NCBI GenBank assembly: GCA_963716095.1
Contig: CAVQSV010000023.1
Coordinates: 682,001-746,000 of the forward strand
Length of the DNA stretch: 64,000 bases
Reading direction: 5' to 3'
From: Sva-07 sp963716095
GTDB taxonomy: Bacteria; Actinomycetota; Acidimicrobiia; Acidimicrobiales; Ilumatobacteraceae
This document shows positions 16,863-24,322 of the stretch, one piece after another. How positions within the stretch are numbered: the stretch's first letter is position 1; each line of letters starts with the position of its first letter. The position numbers and the translations under genes are program-made. The notes beneath the pieces were generated by a model, which was not told where the DNA came from, did no database searches, and worked only from the letters and a program-made list of their open reading frames with translations.

Positions 16863-17833
16863 GGTGCTCCTCGCAACTCGAGCCGACCGCGCTCGTCGAC
16901 GTCTTTCCACTCGTCCTGGAAGTCGGCATTGTTCCAACGTCCCAGCCCGGGGTAGAAGACGCGCCGGCCGCCGTGTCCGTCGAAGTCGGCGCCGTTCCAG
17001 CGTGGGTCGGCCGGCTCGTCGACGCGCTGGTAGCGACTGTCGGACGAGAGCCGGCAGCGCCCGACGGGTGAGCGGTTGTCGATGGCGCCGTGGAGCATGT
17101 GCATCCCGAAGCACAAGACATCTCCGGGTTCGAAGTCGGCGGTCAGCCAGCGGGTGCCGAACTTCTCGAGCACCACCGATGGGTCGTCGTCGAGCCAGGT
17201 GAGGCCGTCGCGGTCCGCGTCGGCGCGGAGGTACCCCTCGTGGAGGCGCTCGGAGCGGTGGCTGCCCTCGAGCAGCATCAACGCCCCTTCGTGGCGGCGC
17301 ACCCTGCCCAGCGGAATCCAACTCGAGAAGATCCGGGACGTGCCCCGGTTCATGTACGGGCCGTCGCAGTGGAATCCGCAGCCTTCGCCCGGCCGGACGA
17401 ATCTGGGCCAGCGCATGTCGAACGACTTCACCTCGCCGCCGAGCAACGCAGTGTGCACACCGACCACCTCGGGAGCATCGGTGACGGCGAGGTAGCGAGC
17501 CCCGGTGCGGACGCTCTCCGAGAACGCTCGGATGTTGGCATCACCGACCCCGGCAGCGTCGCCGGCGATGGCATCGTCGAGCGGTTGGCGGTCGTCGATC
17601 TCGCCGAGGATCGCGTACTTGAGGAGCACCTCGTGGCGGGCGGCATTCACCACCGCCGGGTCGAGCAACCCCCGGAAGAACAGATGTCCCTGCTCGTCCA
17701 TCGCCTCGCGGAGCCCGTCGGGGTCGTCGAGGAGATGGTTGGCGGGCGAGAGCTCGGCGAGGCGATCGTTCGAAGTGTCGAGGGCGAAACCGTTCGCTGT
17801 GAGCTCTGGGAGGGGGGCCGAACTGGCAGACAT
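16859..17833 (-). CDS. phytanoyl-CoA dioxygenase (PhyH) family Fe(II)/2-oxoglutarate enzyme
   Basis: This 324-residue protein has the PhyH-family iron site: GFHCDGPYMNRG gives the HxD pair and MHMLHGAIDNRS the distal His, with Arg residues further on for 2-oxoglutarate. Other blocks are GHLFFRGLLDPAVVNAARHE and GALMLLEGSHRSE. Enzymes of this family in biosynthetic clusters hydroxylate, halogenate or desaturate amino acids and their derivatives. The HxD Asp is present, so this is not the halogenase type, which has Gly or Ala there. It is translationally coupled to the flavoprotein gene and lies only 26 bases from the divergent adenylation gene. Assignment to the cluster is by position. Confidence 0.82.
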   Translation of the reverse strand: MSASSAPLPELTANGFALDTSNDRLAELSPANHLLDDPDGLREAMDEQGHLFFRGLLDPAVVNAARHEVLLKYAILGEIDDRQPLDDAIAGDAAGVGDANIRAFSESVRTGARYLAVTDAPEVVGVHTALLGGEVKSFDMRWPRFVRPGEGCGFHCDGPYMNRGTSRIFSSWIPLGRVRRHEGALMLLEGSHRSERLHEGYLRADADRDGLTWLDDDPSVVLEKFGTRWLTADFEPGDVLCFGMHMLHGAIDNRSPVGRCRLSSDSRYQRVDEPADPRWNGADFDGHGGRRVFYPGLGRWNNADFQDEWKDVDERGRLELRGAP

Positions 17834-17859
17834 GACCTTCGCCACGGTATCCAAGTGGG

Positions 17860-19446
17860 GTGAGCGATGACATGCCCAGCCTGCCGGACGTGCTGACCGG
17901 GCTGCTCGACGCCCAGGCAGCACGTGATCCTGAGGGTGATGCACTGACCGATGGGCGAACGAGTCTCGACTGGTCGGGGTACCGAGATCGTGCTGCGTCG
18001 CTCGGCGGTGCGTTGGCTGCGGCCGGTGTGCAGCCCGGTGACCGAGTCGCCATCCACCTTCCCAAGTCGGTCGACTCGTTCGTCGCAGCGCACGCCATCG
18101 TGCGCCTCGGCGCGGTGATGGTGCCGATCGATTGGTTCGCCCCTCCTGACTACGTCGCCGAAGTGATCGGTGACGCCGACGTGGCCGCGGTCGTCTCAGC
18201 TGCCGACCAGGAGCGCCTCGCCGGCATGCTCGGGGGCGCCTCGATCCCTCCGGCCGTCGCCCCCGACGCTGCTGGGCCGCTCGCCCCCGCCGCGGACGTC
18301 GATCCGGGCGACCCCGCCTACATCGTCTACACATCGGGTTCCACCGGCAAACCGAAAGGCATCGTCCACACTCACGCCAGTGCGCTCGCCTATGCGACAC
18401 GAGCCGTGGCAACGTACGAGCTGACACCGGCGGACCGGCTGGCGAACATCGCGCCGCTGCATTTCGATCAGTCGACGTTCGAACTCTGGGCGGGTCCGCT
18501 GGCGGGCGCAGCCGTGGTGGTCGTTCCCGACGGGGTGTTGCGGTTTCCGGCCAGCCTGTCCGATCTGGTCGCTCGCGAACGCGCCACGGTCTGGTACTCG
18601 GTGCCGTTTGCGATCACCCAGCTCGTCACGCGTGGCGCTCCGGACGACCGCGACCTCTCCGCGCTGCGATGGGTGCTGTTCGGCGGCGAGTCGTTTCCTC
18701 CCGCCGCGCTCGCCGCAGCGCAGCAGGCGTTGCCGCACGCCCGCTTCTCGAACGTGTACGGACCTGCCGAGGTCAATCAGTGCACCTACCACCACCTCGA
18801 CGAGTCGATCGACGACGCGAACGACGTCGACGTCGACGCCGCCATCCCGATCGGTCGCCCGTGGGCCGACACCGAAGTACTGCTCGTCGACGATGACGAC
18901 CGAGTGCTCGACGGCGCGTGTGAGGGCGAGCTGCTGGTGAGCACCGACACGATGATGGAGGGGTACTGGCGACGCCCTGAGCTCACCTCGGCTTCGATCG
19001 GCGTCCGGTCCGAGACCGGCCCCTCCCAGCGTTGGTATCGCACTGGCGACCTGGTTCGCCGGCTCGACGACGGGACGCTCGTCTTCGTGGGTCGCAGCGA
19101 CCACCAGGTGAAGGTTCGTGGGCACCGCATCGAGTTGGAGGCCGTCGAAGCGGCGGTCAACGAATCGCCGGGCGTCGATGCATGTGCCGTGATCGTCGAG
19201 CGAGGCGACGAAGATCGGCTGGTCGCCGTGGTCGCTCCCGCACTGGATGACGACGGTCGAGCAGCGATCCTCGCGCTCCTTCGCCGGCGCCTTCCTCGCT
19301 ACTCGGTTCCGGCAGAGATCGTCGGGGTGGCCTCGCTGCCACGAACCGGCGTGGGCAAGGTCGACCGGGCGGCGGCGTCGGCGATGCTGGCGAGCCGTCG
19401 GGCGGACGACGAGCAGACCATCGCATCGCCGGAACCGCTCCGGTAG
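17860..19446 (+). CDS. free-standing amino acid adenylation enzyme (AMP-binding)
   Basis: This 528-residue protein is a complete adenylation domain: A3 YIVYTSGSTGKPKGIVHTH, A5 NVYGPAEVNQCTYHHL, A7 WYRTGDLVRRL, A8 GRSDHQVKVRGHRIELEAVE and A10 PRTGVGKVDR with the catalytic Lys. It should activate an acid as its adenylate and load it onto the carrier encoded 39 bases downstream. My hand-read specificity residues are D-Q-F-Y-L-G-V-Q-C, not one I can match; the Y, L and C positions also occur in the proline code of PltF (D-L-L-Y-L-A-L-V-C, from memory). Starts GTG 17860 and ATG 17872 are both possible. It is divergent from the dioxygenase gene. Confidence 0.87.
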   Translation: MSDDMPSLPDVLTGLLDAQAARDPEGDALTDGRTSLDWSGYRDRAASLGGALAAAGVQPGDRVAIHLPKSVDSFVAAHAIVRLGAVMVPIDWFAPPDYVAEVIGDADVAAVVSAADQERLAGMLGGASIPPAVAPDAAGPLAPAADVDPGDPAYIVYTSGSTGKPKGIVHTHASALAYATRAVATYELTPADRLANIAPLHFDQSTFELWAGPLAGAAVVVVPDGVLRFPASLSDLVARERATVWYSVPFAITQLVTRGAPDDRDLSALRWVLFGGESFPPAALAAAQQALPHARFSNVYGPAEVNQCTYHHLDESIDDANDVDVDAAIPIGRPWADTEVLLVDDDDRVLDGACEGELLVSTDTMMEGYWRRPELTSASIGVRSETGPSQRWYRTGDLVRRLDDGTLVFVGRSDHQVKVRGHRIELEAVEAAVNESPGVDACAVIVERGDEDRLVAVVAPALDDDGRAAILALLRRRLPRYSVPAEIVGVASLPRTGVGKVDRAAASAMLASRRADDEQTIASPEPLR

Positions 19447-19485
19447 GTTGCCGCTGATCGTTCCCACCACCATGATCTAGGCACC

Positions 19486-19755
19486 GTGAGCACCCATCAG
19501 TCCACCTCCCTCTCCGATGACCTCGTGCAGTTCGTCGCGAGCGACGTCGCGATCGGCGGCGGACCTCTCGACTCGGGCACCGATCTGGTGATGACCGGCT
19601 TGGTCGATTCGCTGGGCGTCATGATGGTGGTCGACTGGCTCGAGCAGCGTCTCGACATCGACATCGATCCGAACGACGTCGTGATCGAGCACTTCGAATC
19701 GGTCGATGCGATCATCGGCTACCTCCGAGGCCGAGACGACTGCCGATTCGAGTGA
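19486..19755 (+). CDS. free-standing acyl/peptidyl carrier protein
   Basis: This small acidic protein of 89 residues has the carrier-protein helix 2 signature GLVDSLGVMMVVDWLEQRL, with Ser in DSLG as the phosphopantetheine attachment site. The closing helix is FESVDAIIGYL. The GTG at 19486 is the start. It lies between the free adenylation enzyme and the NRPS, 24 bases before the latter, so it most likely carries the starter residue that the first condensation domain uses as donor. A short direct repeat (CCGATTCGAGTGAG-like) spans its stop codon at 19742-19769. The function is clear by motif; the acyl group is not. Confidence 0.87.
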   Translation: MSTHQSTSLSDDLVQFVASDVAIGGGPLDSGTDLVMTGLVDSLGVMMVVDWLEQRLDIDIDPNDVVIEHFESVDAIIGYLRGRDDCRFE

Positions 19756-19779
19756 GCCGATTCGAGTGAGGCTTGCCGA

Positions 19780-20271
19780 GTGAGCGCCGACACGGTCACC
19801 TTCGGTCCGCGAGCGGTGAGTGAGTACCCGCTCACCAACGTCCAGCGACAGATCTGGACGAGTCAGCGGCTGGCTCCCGAGGCGCCGCTGGCCAACATGG
19901 GCAAGATCCACCGGATCGCCGGTGCGATCGACCCGGATCGGTTCGTGGCGGCCGTCGATGCGGTCGTTCGAGCCTCTGATGCGTTGCGAACCGTCATCGT
20001 CGACCGACCCGGGCGCGAGCCGCGTGCCCGGGTGCTGTACGAGCCGCCGCGGTCGACCGAGGTGATCGATCTCGCAGAAGCCGATCTCGACGAGTGGTGC
20101 GCCGACCGCATCTCGCGGCCGGTCGATGCCGCGTGTGTGCAGCTACGACTCGGTACTCCTGCGTCACGGCGACGAGTCGTGGACCTGGTGGCTCGACCTC
20201 CATCACGTCGTCACCGACGGCTGGGCGTCGTCGCTCGTCTACGACGCCGTGCGCGCGGCGTATTCCGGTGA
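19780..20271 (+). CDS. NRPS, N-terminal fragment: start of first condensation domain (frame broken)
   Basis: This is the 5' end of the NRPS. The frame opening at 19780 encodes the beginning of a condensation domain (YPLTNVQRQIWTSQRLAPEA, then FVAAVDAVVRASDALRTVIVD). About residue 118, near 20128-20138 in a GCGTGTGTG stretch, homology leaves this frame and continues one base on, in the frame that runs to 24322, with SYDSVLLRHGDESWTWWLDL and the HHVVTDG active site. The last 45 codons of this fragment are Arg-rich out-of-frame sequence and should not be believed. Removing one base near 20133 joins the two halves into a normal condensation domain. It starts 24 bases after the carrier-protein gene. 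Confidence 0.75.
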   Translation: MSADTVTFGPRAVSEYPLTNVQRQIWTSQRLAPEAPLANMGKIHRIAGAIDPDRFVAAVDAVVRASDALRTVIVDRPGREPRARVLYEPPRSTEVIDLAEADLDEWCADRISRPVDAACVQLRLGTPASRRRVVDLVARPPSRRHRRLGVVARLRRRARGVFR

Positions 20272-23200
20272 GGCCACCGATGCCGAAGCCGGCGACCAGT
20301 CGAGCTCGTTCTACGACCACGTCGCCACCGCCGCCGTCGATGTCGAGTCCGCTGCTGCGAGTTCCGGGTGGTCGCCCGCCGACGACGCACCGATCGCCCC
20401 GTACGGTCCGCGAGGTCCGCGCACCACATCGGTGAGCCGACACGAGCTGCCGGACGCAGCGACGCTGCTCGCCCCGCATCCGTCGTATCGAGCGTTCAGC
20501 CCGTCGATGGCCACGCTCGGCCTGCTGGCGGTGTCCACTGCGGTCACGCTGTCGCGCCTCGACGGGCGGCGAACGGTCACGCTCGGGGTTCCTCTGCATC
20601 GGAGGACCGGTGCCGTCGCGCCGAAGCTGATCGGCCCGCTGATGGCCGTGTATCCGCTGGCGATCGACGTCGACCTCGACGAGTCGTTCGCCGACGCCTA
20701 CAAGCGTGTGCTGCGCCAACTGGTCGGGGTGTTGCGACTGACCAGCGACGACGATGTGCCCGACGCCGGGTTCGATGCGGTGCTCAACGTGCAGACGGTC
20801 ACCTATGGGGACTTCGCCGGTCTGCCGACGATCACCTCGTGGGCCCGGTCGGGTCATGTCGACTCCGCTCACCCCATCCGTGTGCACGCCTTCGACTACG
20901 GCGCCGGGATGACGGTCGAGGTGGACCTCAACGATTCGTTGAGCACCGACGGTTCGCACCCGGCGTTCGTCGAGCATCTCGCTCGGACGCTCGATGCCGC
21001 GCTGCTCGACCCGGATGCCGAGGTCGGCGACTTCGAGATCGCCACCGCCGCCGACCTCGCAGCCATGGCCGGCCTCAACCCGCCTCGACCCGAGAGCGGG
21101 AATGCGACCGAGCACGCCCAGCCGGTCCACGAAGCAATCGCCGCCCGACTCCGTGAGGACCCGGGTCACGTGGTCGCCGAGCACGACGGCGCCGAACTCA
21201 CGGCGGGCGACCTCGATCGGCGCGCGAGCGCCGTCGCTCGCTGGTTGGCCGATCGTGGCATCACGACCGGCGCCCGGGTCGGGATCCGTTTGCCGCGGAG
21301 TTTCGACGTGTTGGTGGCAGTCCACGGCGTGATGCGCAGCGGCGCAGCCTTCGTGATGCTCGACCCCGACGACCCCGCGGCGCGACACGAAGCGATCGCC
21401 GCTGACGCCGACCTGGCAGTGATCATCGACGACGTCGCCGAGGTGTCGCCTGTCGGCGACGCCCTTGCTCAGGTCGACTCCGGGGTCGATTCCGGGGTCG
21501 ATTCCGGGGTCGCCGTCGATCTCGACGACATCGCCTACGTGCTCTACACCTCGGGCTCGACCGGCCGACCGAAGGGCGTGCCGATCCCGCACCGCGGGCT
21601 GGCCGACTACCTCGCCTTCGCCGAGGCCGCCTACACCCCGGCCTCATCGTTCGTGATGCCGCTGTACTCGTCGCTCGGTTTCGACCTGTCGATCACCTCG
21701 CTCTTCCTGCCGCAGTTGCTCGGCGGTCGCACCGTGGTCTTCCCCGACGACGCGGTCACGGCGCTGGGTCGCATCGCTGCCGACCGCAGCCTGACGGTGC
21801 TGAAGGCCACACCGAGCCAACTCGAGATCCTCAACCGGCTCGCCACCGAGCCGCTGTCGTTCGAGGTGGTGATCGTCGGCGGTGAGGCCTTCCGCCGTCC
21901 CGTCGCCGAGGCGCTCGTCGAACGTTGTTCCGGCAGTGTTCGGATCTTCAACGAGTACGGCCCCACCGAGGCGGTCGTCGGCTGCATGATTCACGAATGG
22001 GACCCTGAACGCGATCTCGGGCCCGACGTCCCGATCGGTCACGCCTCGCCGGGTGCGGAGGTCTACGTGCTCGACGAGCGCCAACGGCGCACGCCCGTCG
22101 GCGCCTGGGGTGAGCTGTACGTGCGGCGACCCGGCATGGCGCAGAGCTATCTCGATCTGCCCGACGTCAGCGCCGAGCGATTCGTCACGATCGATCAGAT
22201 CGGCGGTGCGCCGCTGTATCGCACCGGCGATCGTGTGCGCCTGGAGCAGGGCGCGCTCGTGTACGGCGGTCGGATCGACGATCAGTTGTCGATCGGCGGT
22301 GTCCGGCTGGAACCGGGCGAGATCGAAGCGGCACTCGTCGCCCATCCCGACGTCACCAGTGCAGTGGTCCGCGTGTGGACGCCCTCCCACGACCGGGTGC
22401 AGCGGTGTCAGCGGTGCGGCCTCGGCACCGATGTGCCAGGCATCGAGGTCGACGACGGGCTCTGTTCGGTGTGTCGCTCGTTCGAGGTCGTCGCGCCGCA
22501 GACCACGAGCTGGTTCCGTGATCTCTCGGACCTCGACCGTCAGCTCGAACGAGCCAGAGCCCGGAGCACGAGCGAGTACGACTGCATCCACCTGCTCTCG
22601 GGCGGCAAGGACTCGACCTATGCGCTCTACCAACTCGTGGCGCGGGGCTGGCGGGTGCACGCCTTCACGCTCGACAACGGGTTCATCTCCGACGGCGCCA
22701 AGGAGAACGTTCGGCGCAGCATCGCCGACCTGGGGATCACCCACGAGTTCGCCACCACCGACGCGATGAACGAGATCTTCCGCGACAGCCTCGAGCGGTT
22801 CTCGAACGTCTGCAACGGTTGCTACAAGACGATCTACACCCTCGCCACCGCCCGCGCCCACGAGATGGGGATCCCCGTGATCGTCACCGGACTCTCACGC
22901 GGCCAGTTCTTCGAGACACGGCTGATTCCGCACCAGTTCGAAGCGGACCGATTCGAGCCCGACGACATCGATCGCACCGTGCTGCAAGCTCGCCGCGCCT
23001 ATCACCACACCCACGACGCGGTGACCGAACTGCTGCCCGAACAGGCCGTGTTCGAGCGCACCGACATCGACGTGCTCGACGAGGTCGAGTTCGTCGACTT
23101 CTACCGTTACGTCGACGTCGAACTGGCCGAGATGTACGACTTCCTCAACGAGCGTGCGCCCTGGGTGCGCCCCGACGACACGGGCAGGTCGACCAACTGC

Positions 23201-24322
23201 CTGGTCAACGCGGCGGGCATCCACGTGCACAAGACCGAGCGTGGCTACCACAACTATGCCGAGCCCTACAGCTGGGACGTCCGGCTGGGTCACAAGACCC
23301 GTGACGAGGCGCTCGACGAACTCGACGACGACGACGCGCAAGCCGAGATCGACCGGATGCTCGCCGAGATCGGCTACGTGCCGACGCCGCCGCACGTTCT
23401 GACCGCGTGGTATCAGACAGCGGACGGCGCCGAGATCGACGGCCGCCTGCTCGCTGCGCATCTGCGCGAGCTGTTGCCGGCACGGTCCGTGCCGGCGGCG
23501 TTCGTCCACGTGCTCGACCTCCCGCTCGCCGAGAGCACCAAGCTCGACGTGTCGTCGCTGCCGGCGCCGTCGACATCGCACCTCGGCTCGGCCTCGTATC
23601 GTGCGCCCTCGACCCCCACCGAGGCCCGGGTCGCGGGCATCTGGGCGGCGGTGCTGCACGTCGATCGGGTCGGTGTCGACGACGACTTCTTCGATCTCGG
23701 TGGTGCTTCGCTTGCTGCCCTCGAAACGGTCGCCGCCGCCGAGCGACAGTTCTCGATCGAGCTGCCCGATGCGCTCGTGTTCGAGCACCGCACGCTCGCC
23801 GACTTCGCCGCTGCGGTCGATGAACACATCGGCGGTGGCCGAGAGCTGGCCGTGATCGCCGAGCTCGATCCCGCCGCGCCGGCACCACTGTCGCCGGGCG
23901 AGGAAGCGATGCTCTTCGAGTACCGCGCCGACCCCACCGACGTTCGCTACAACGTCACGCGCTGGTACCAGGTCGCCGCCGACCTCGATCTCGATCGCCT
24001 GCGCGAGGCCGTCGAGCGCGTCGTCGCACGACACGGGCCGCTGCGCACGTCGTACGCACCGACCCGATCCGTGCTCGCCGTCGACGAGGCGTTGTCGTTC
24101 GAGCCGCTGCCCGACGGGCCGGTCGGTGAGGTCGTCGACCAGCTTCGTCGCCGACCGTTCGATCTCGATCATGGCCCGCTCGTGCGGGTGCACGTCGGCG
24201 CCGGCGCCGGCGGCGTGTGGCACATCGTGATCGGGCTCCATCACATCTCGGTCGATGCGGGCACGTTCGATCTGCTCTGGGAGCGAGATCGACGCGGCGT
24301 ACCACGGTGGCGATCTTCCTGA
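20126..24322 (+). CDS. NRPS, central part: C1, A1 interrupted by a PP-loop domain, T1, start of C2
   Basis: This frame holds most of a two-module synthetase; the first codons are not a real start. The condensation active site HHVVTDG lies at about 20200. The first adenylation domain follows: A3 YVLYTSGSTGRPKGV, A5 NEYGPTEAVVGC, A7 YRTGDRVRLEQG, A8 ending about 22380. Its A9/A10 end resumes at about 23393 (LPARSVPAAFVHV, STKLD). Between lies an inserted PP-loop domain, described separately. The hand-read code D-L-T-K-I-G-E-V-G matches asparagine. A carrier domain (FFDLGGASLAALE, about 23690-23720) and the start of a second condensation domain (HHISVDA) follow. Homology leaves the frame near 24281-24286, where one extra G in GGG breaks it. 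Confidence 0.85.
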   Translation: MPRVCSYDSVLLRHGDESWTWWLDLHHVVTDGWASSLVYDAVRAAYSGEATDAEAGDQSSSFYDHVATAAVDVESAAASSGWSPADDAPIAPYGPRGPRTTSVSRHELPDAATLLAPHPSYRAFSPSMATLGLLAVSTAVTLSRLDGRRTVTLGVPLHRRTGAVAPKLIGPLMAVYPLAIDVDLDESFADAYKRVLRQLVGVLRLTSDDDVPDAGFDAVLNVQTVTYGDFAGLPTITSWARSGHVDSAHPIRVHAFDYGAGMTVEVDLNDSLSTDGSHPAFVEHLARTLDAALLDPDAEVGDFEIATAADLAAMAGLNPPRPESGNATEHAQPVHEAIAARLREDPGHVVAEHDGAELTAGDLDRRASAVARWLADRGITTGARVGIRLPRSFDVLVAVHGVMRSGAAFVMLDPDDPAARHEAIAADADLAVIIDDVAEVSPVGDALAQVDSGVDSGVDSGVAVDLDDIAYVLYTSGSTGRPKGVPIPHRGLADYLAFAEAAYTPASSFVMPLYSSLGFDLSITSLFLPQLLGGRTVVFPDDAVTALGRIAADRSLTVLKATPSQLEILNRLATEPLSFEVVIVGGEAFRRPVAEALVERCSGSVRIFNEYGPTEAVVGCMIHEWDPERDLGPDVPIGHASPGAEVYVLDERQRRTPVGAWGELYVRRPGMAQSYLDLPDVSAERFVTIDQIGGAPLYRTGDRVRLEQGALVYGGRIDDQLSIGGVRLEPGEIEAALVAHPDVTSAVVRVWTPSHDRVQRCQRCGLGTDVPGIEVDDGLCSVCRSFEVVAPQTTSWFRDLSDLDRQLERARARSTSEYDCIHLLSGGKDSTYALYQLVARGWRVHAFTLDNGFISDGAKENVRRSIADLGITHEFATTDAMNEIFRDSLERFSNVCNGCYKTIYTLATARAHEMGIPVIVTGLSRGQFFETRLIPHQFEADRFEPDDIDRTVLQARRAYHHTHDAVTELLPEQAVFERTDIDVLDEVEFVDFYRYVDVELAEMYDFLNERAPWVRPDDTGRSTNCLVNAAGIHVHKTERGYHNYAEPYSWDVRLGHKTRDEALDELDDDDAQAEIDRMLAEIGYVPTPPHVLTAWYQTADGAEIDGRLLAAHLRELLPARSVPAAFVHVLDLPLAESTKLDVSSLPAPSTSHLGSASYRAPSTPTEARVAGIWAAVLHVDRVGVDDDFFDLGGASLAALETVAAAERQFSIELPDALVFEHRTLADFAAAVDEHIGGGRELAVIAELDPAAPAPLSPGEEAMLFEYRADPTDVRYNVTRWYQVAADLDLDRLREAVERVVARHGPLRTSYAPTRSVLAVDEALSFEPLPDGPVGEVVDQLRRRPFDLDHGPLVRVHVGAGAGGVWHIVIGLHHISVDAGTFDLLWERDRRGVPRWRSS
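21473..21508 (+). repeat. three tandem 12-base units in the A1 linker
   Basis: Three near-identical 12-base units (GTCGAYTCCGGG) encode VDSG three times between the A2 and A3 motifs of the first adenylation domain. The segment lies in a variable loop, so the expansion is probably neutral. Confidence 0.85.
22391..23392 (+). other. PP-loop ATP-pyrophosphatase-like domain inserted between A8 and A9 of the first adenylation domain
   Basis: This is a domain inside the NRPS of about 334 residues, not a separate gene. It opens with a zinc-ribbon-like pair, CQRC at 22406-22417 and CSVC at 22463-22474. The PP-loop is SGGKDST at 22598-22618, followed by VHAFTLDNGF. A third CxxC, CNGC, is at 22811-22822, and a lone Cys is at 23198. 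PP-loop enzymes adenylate a carbonyl or amide oxygen, then add sulphur, ammonia or another nucleophile (ThiI, TtcA/TtuA, LarE, QueC, asparagine synthetase, WbpG-type amidotransferases). The N-terminal CxxC pair followed by the loop resembles WbpG-like and TtuA-like proteins; the middle CxxC recalls sulphur-transfer members. Its exact chemistry is not determined by sequence. Confidence 0.82.

Noticed and set aside
16859..17833. The PhyH-type enzyme as a halogenase.
   Set aside because: The metal motif is HCD, keeping the Asp ligand. Halogenases of this family have Gly or Ala at that position.
22391..23392. The PP-loop segment as a separate gene inserted by misassembly.
   Set aside because: The adenylation motifs A8 and A9 flank it in one unbroken frame and there is no start or stop between them. 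The insertion point is the known permissive site for domain inserts.
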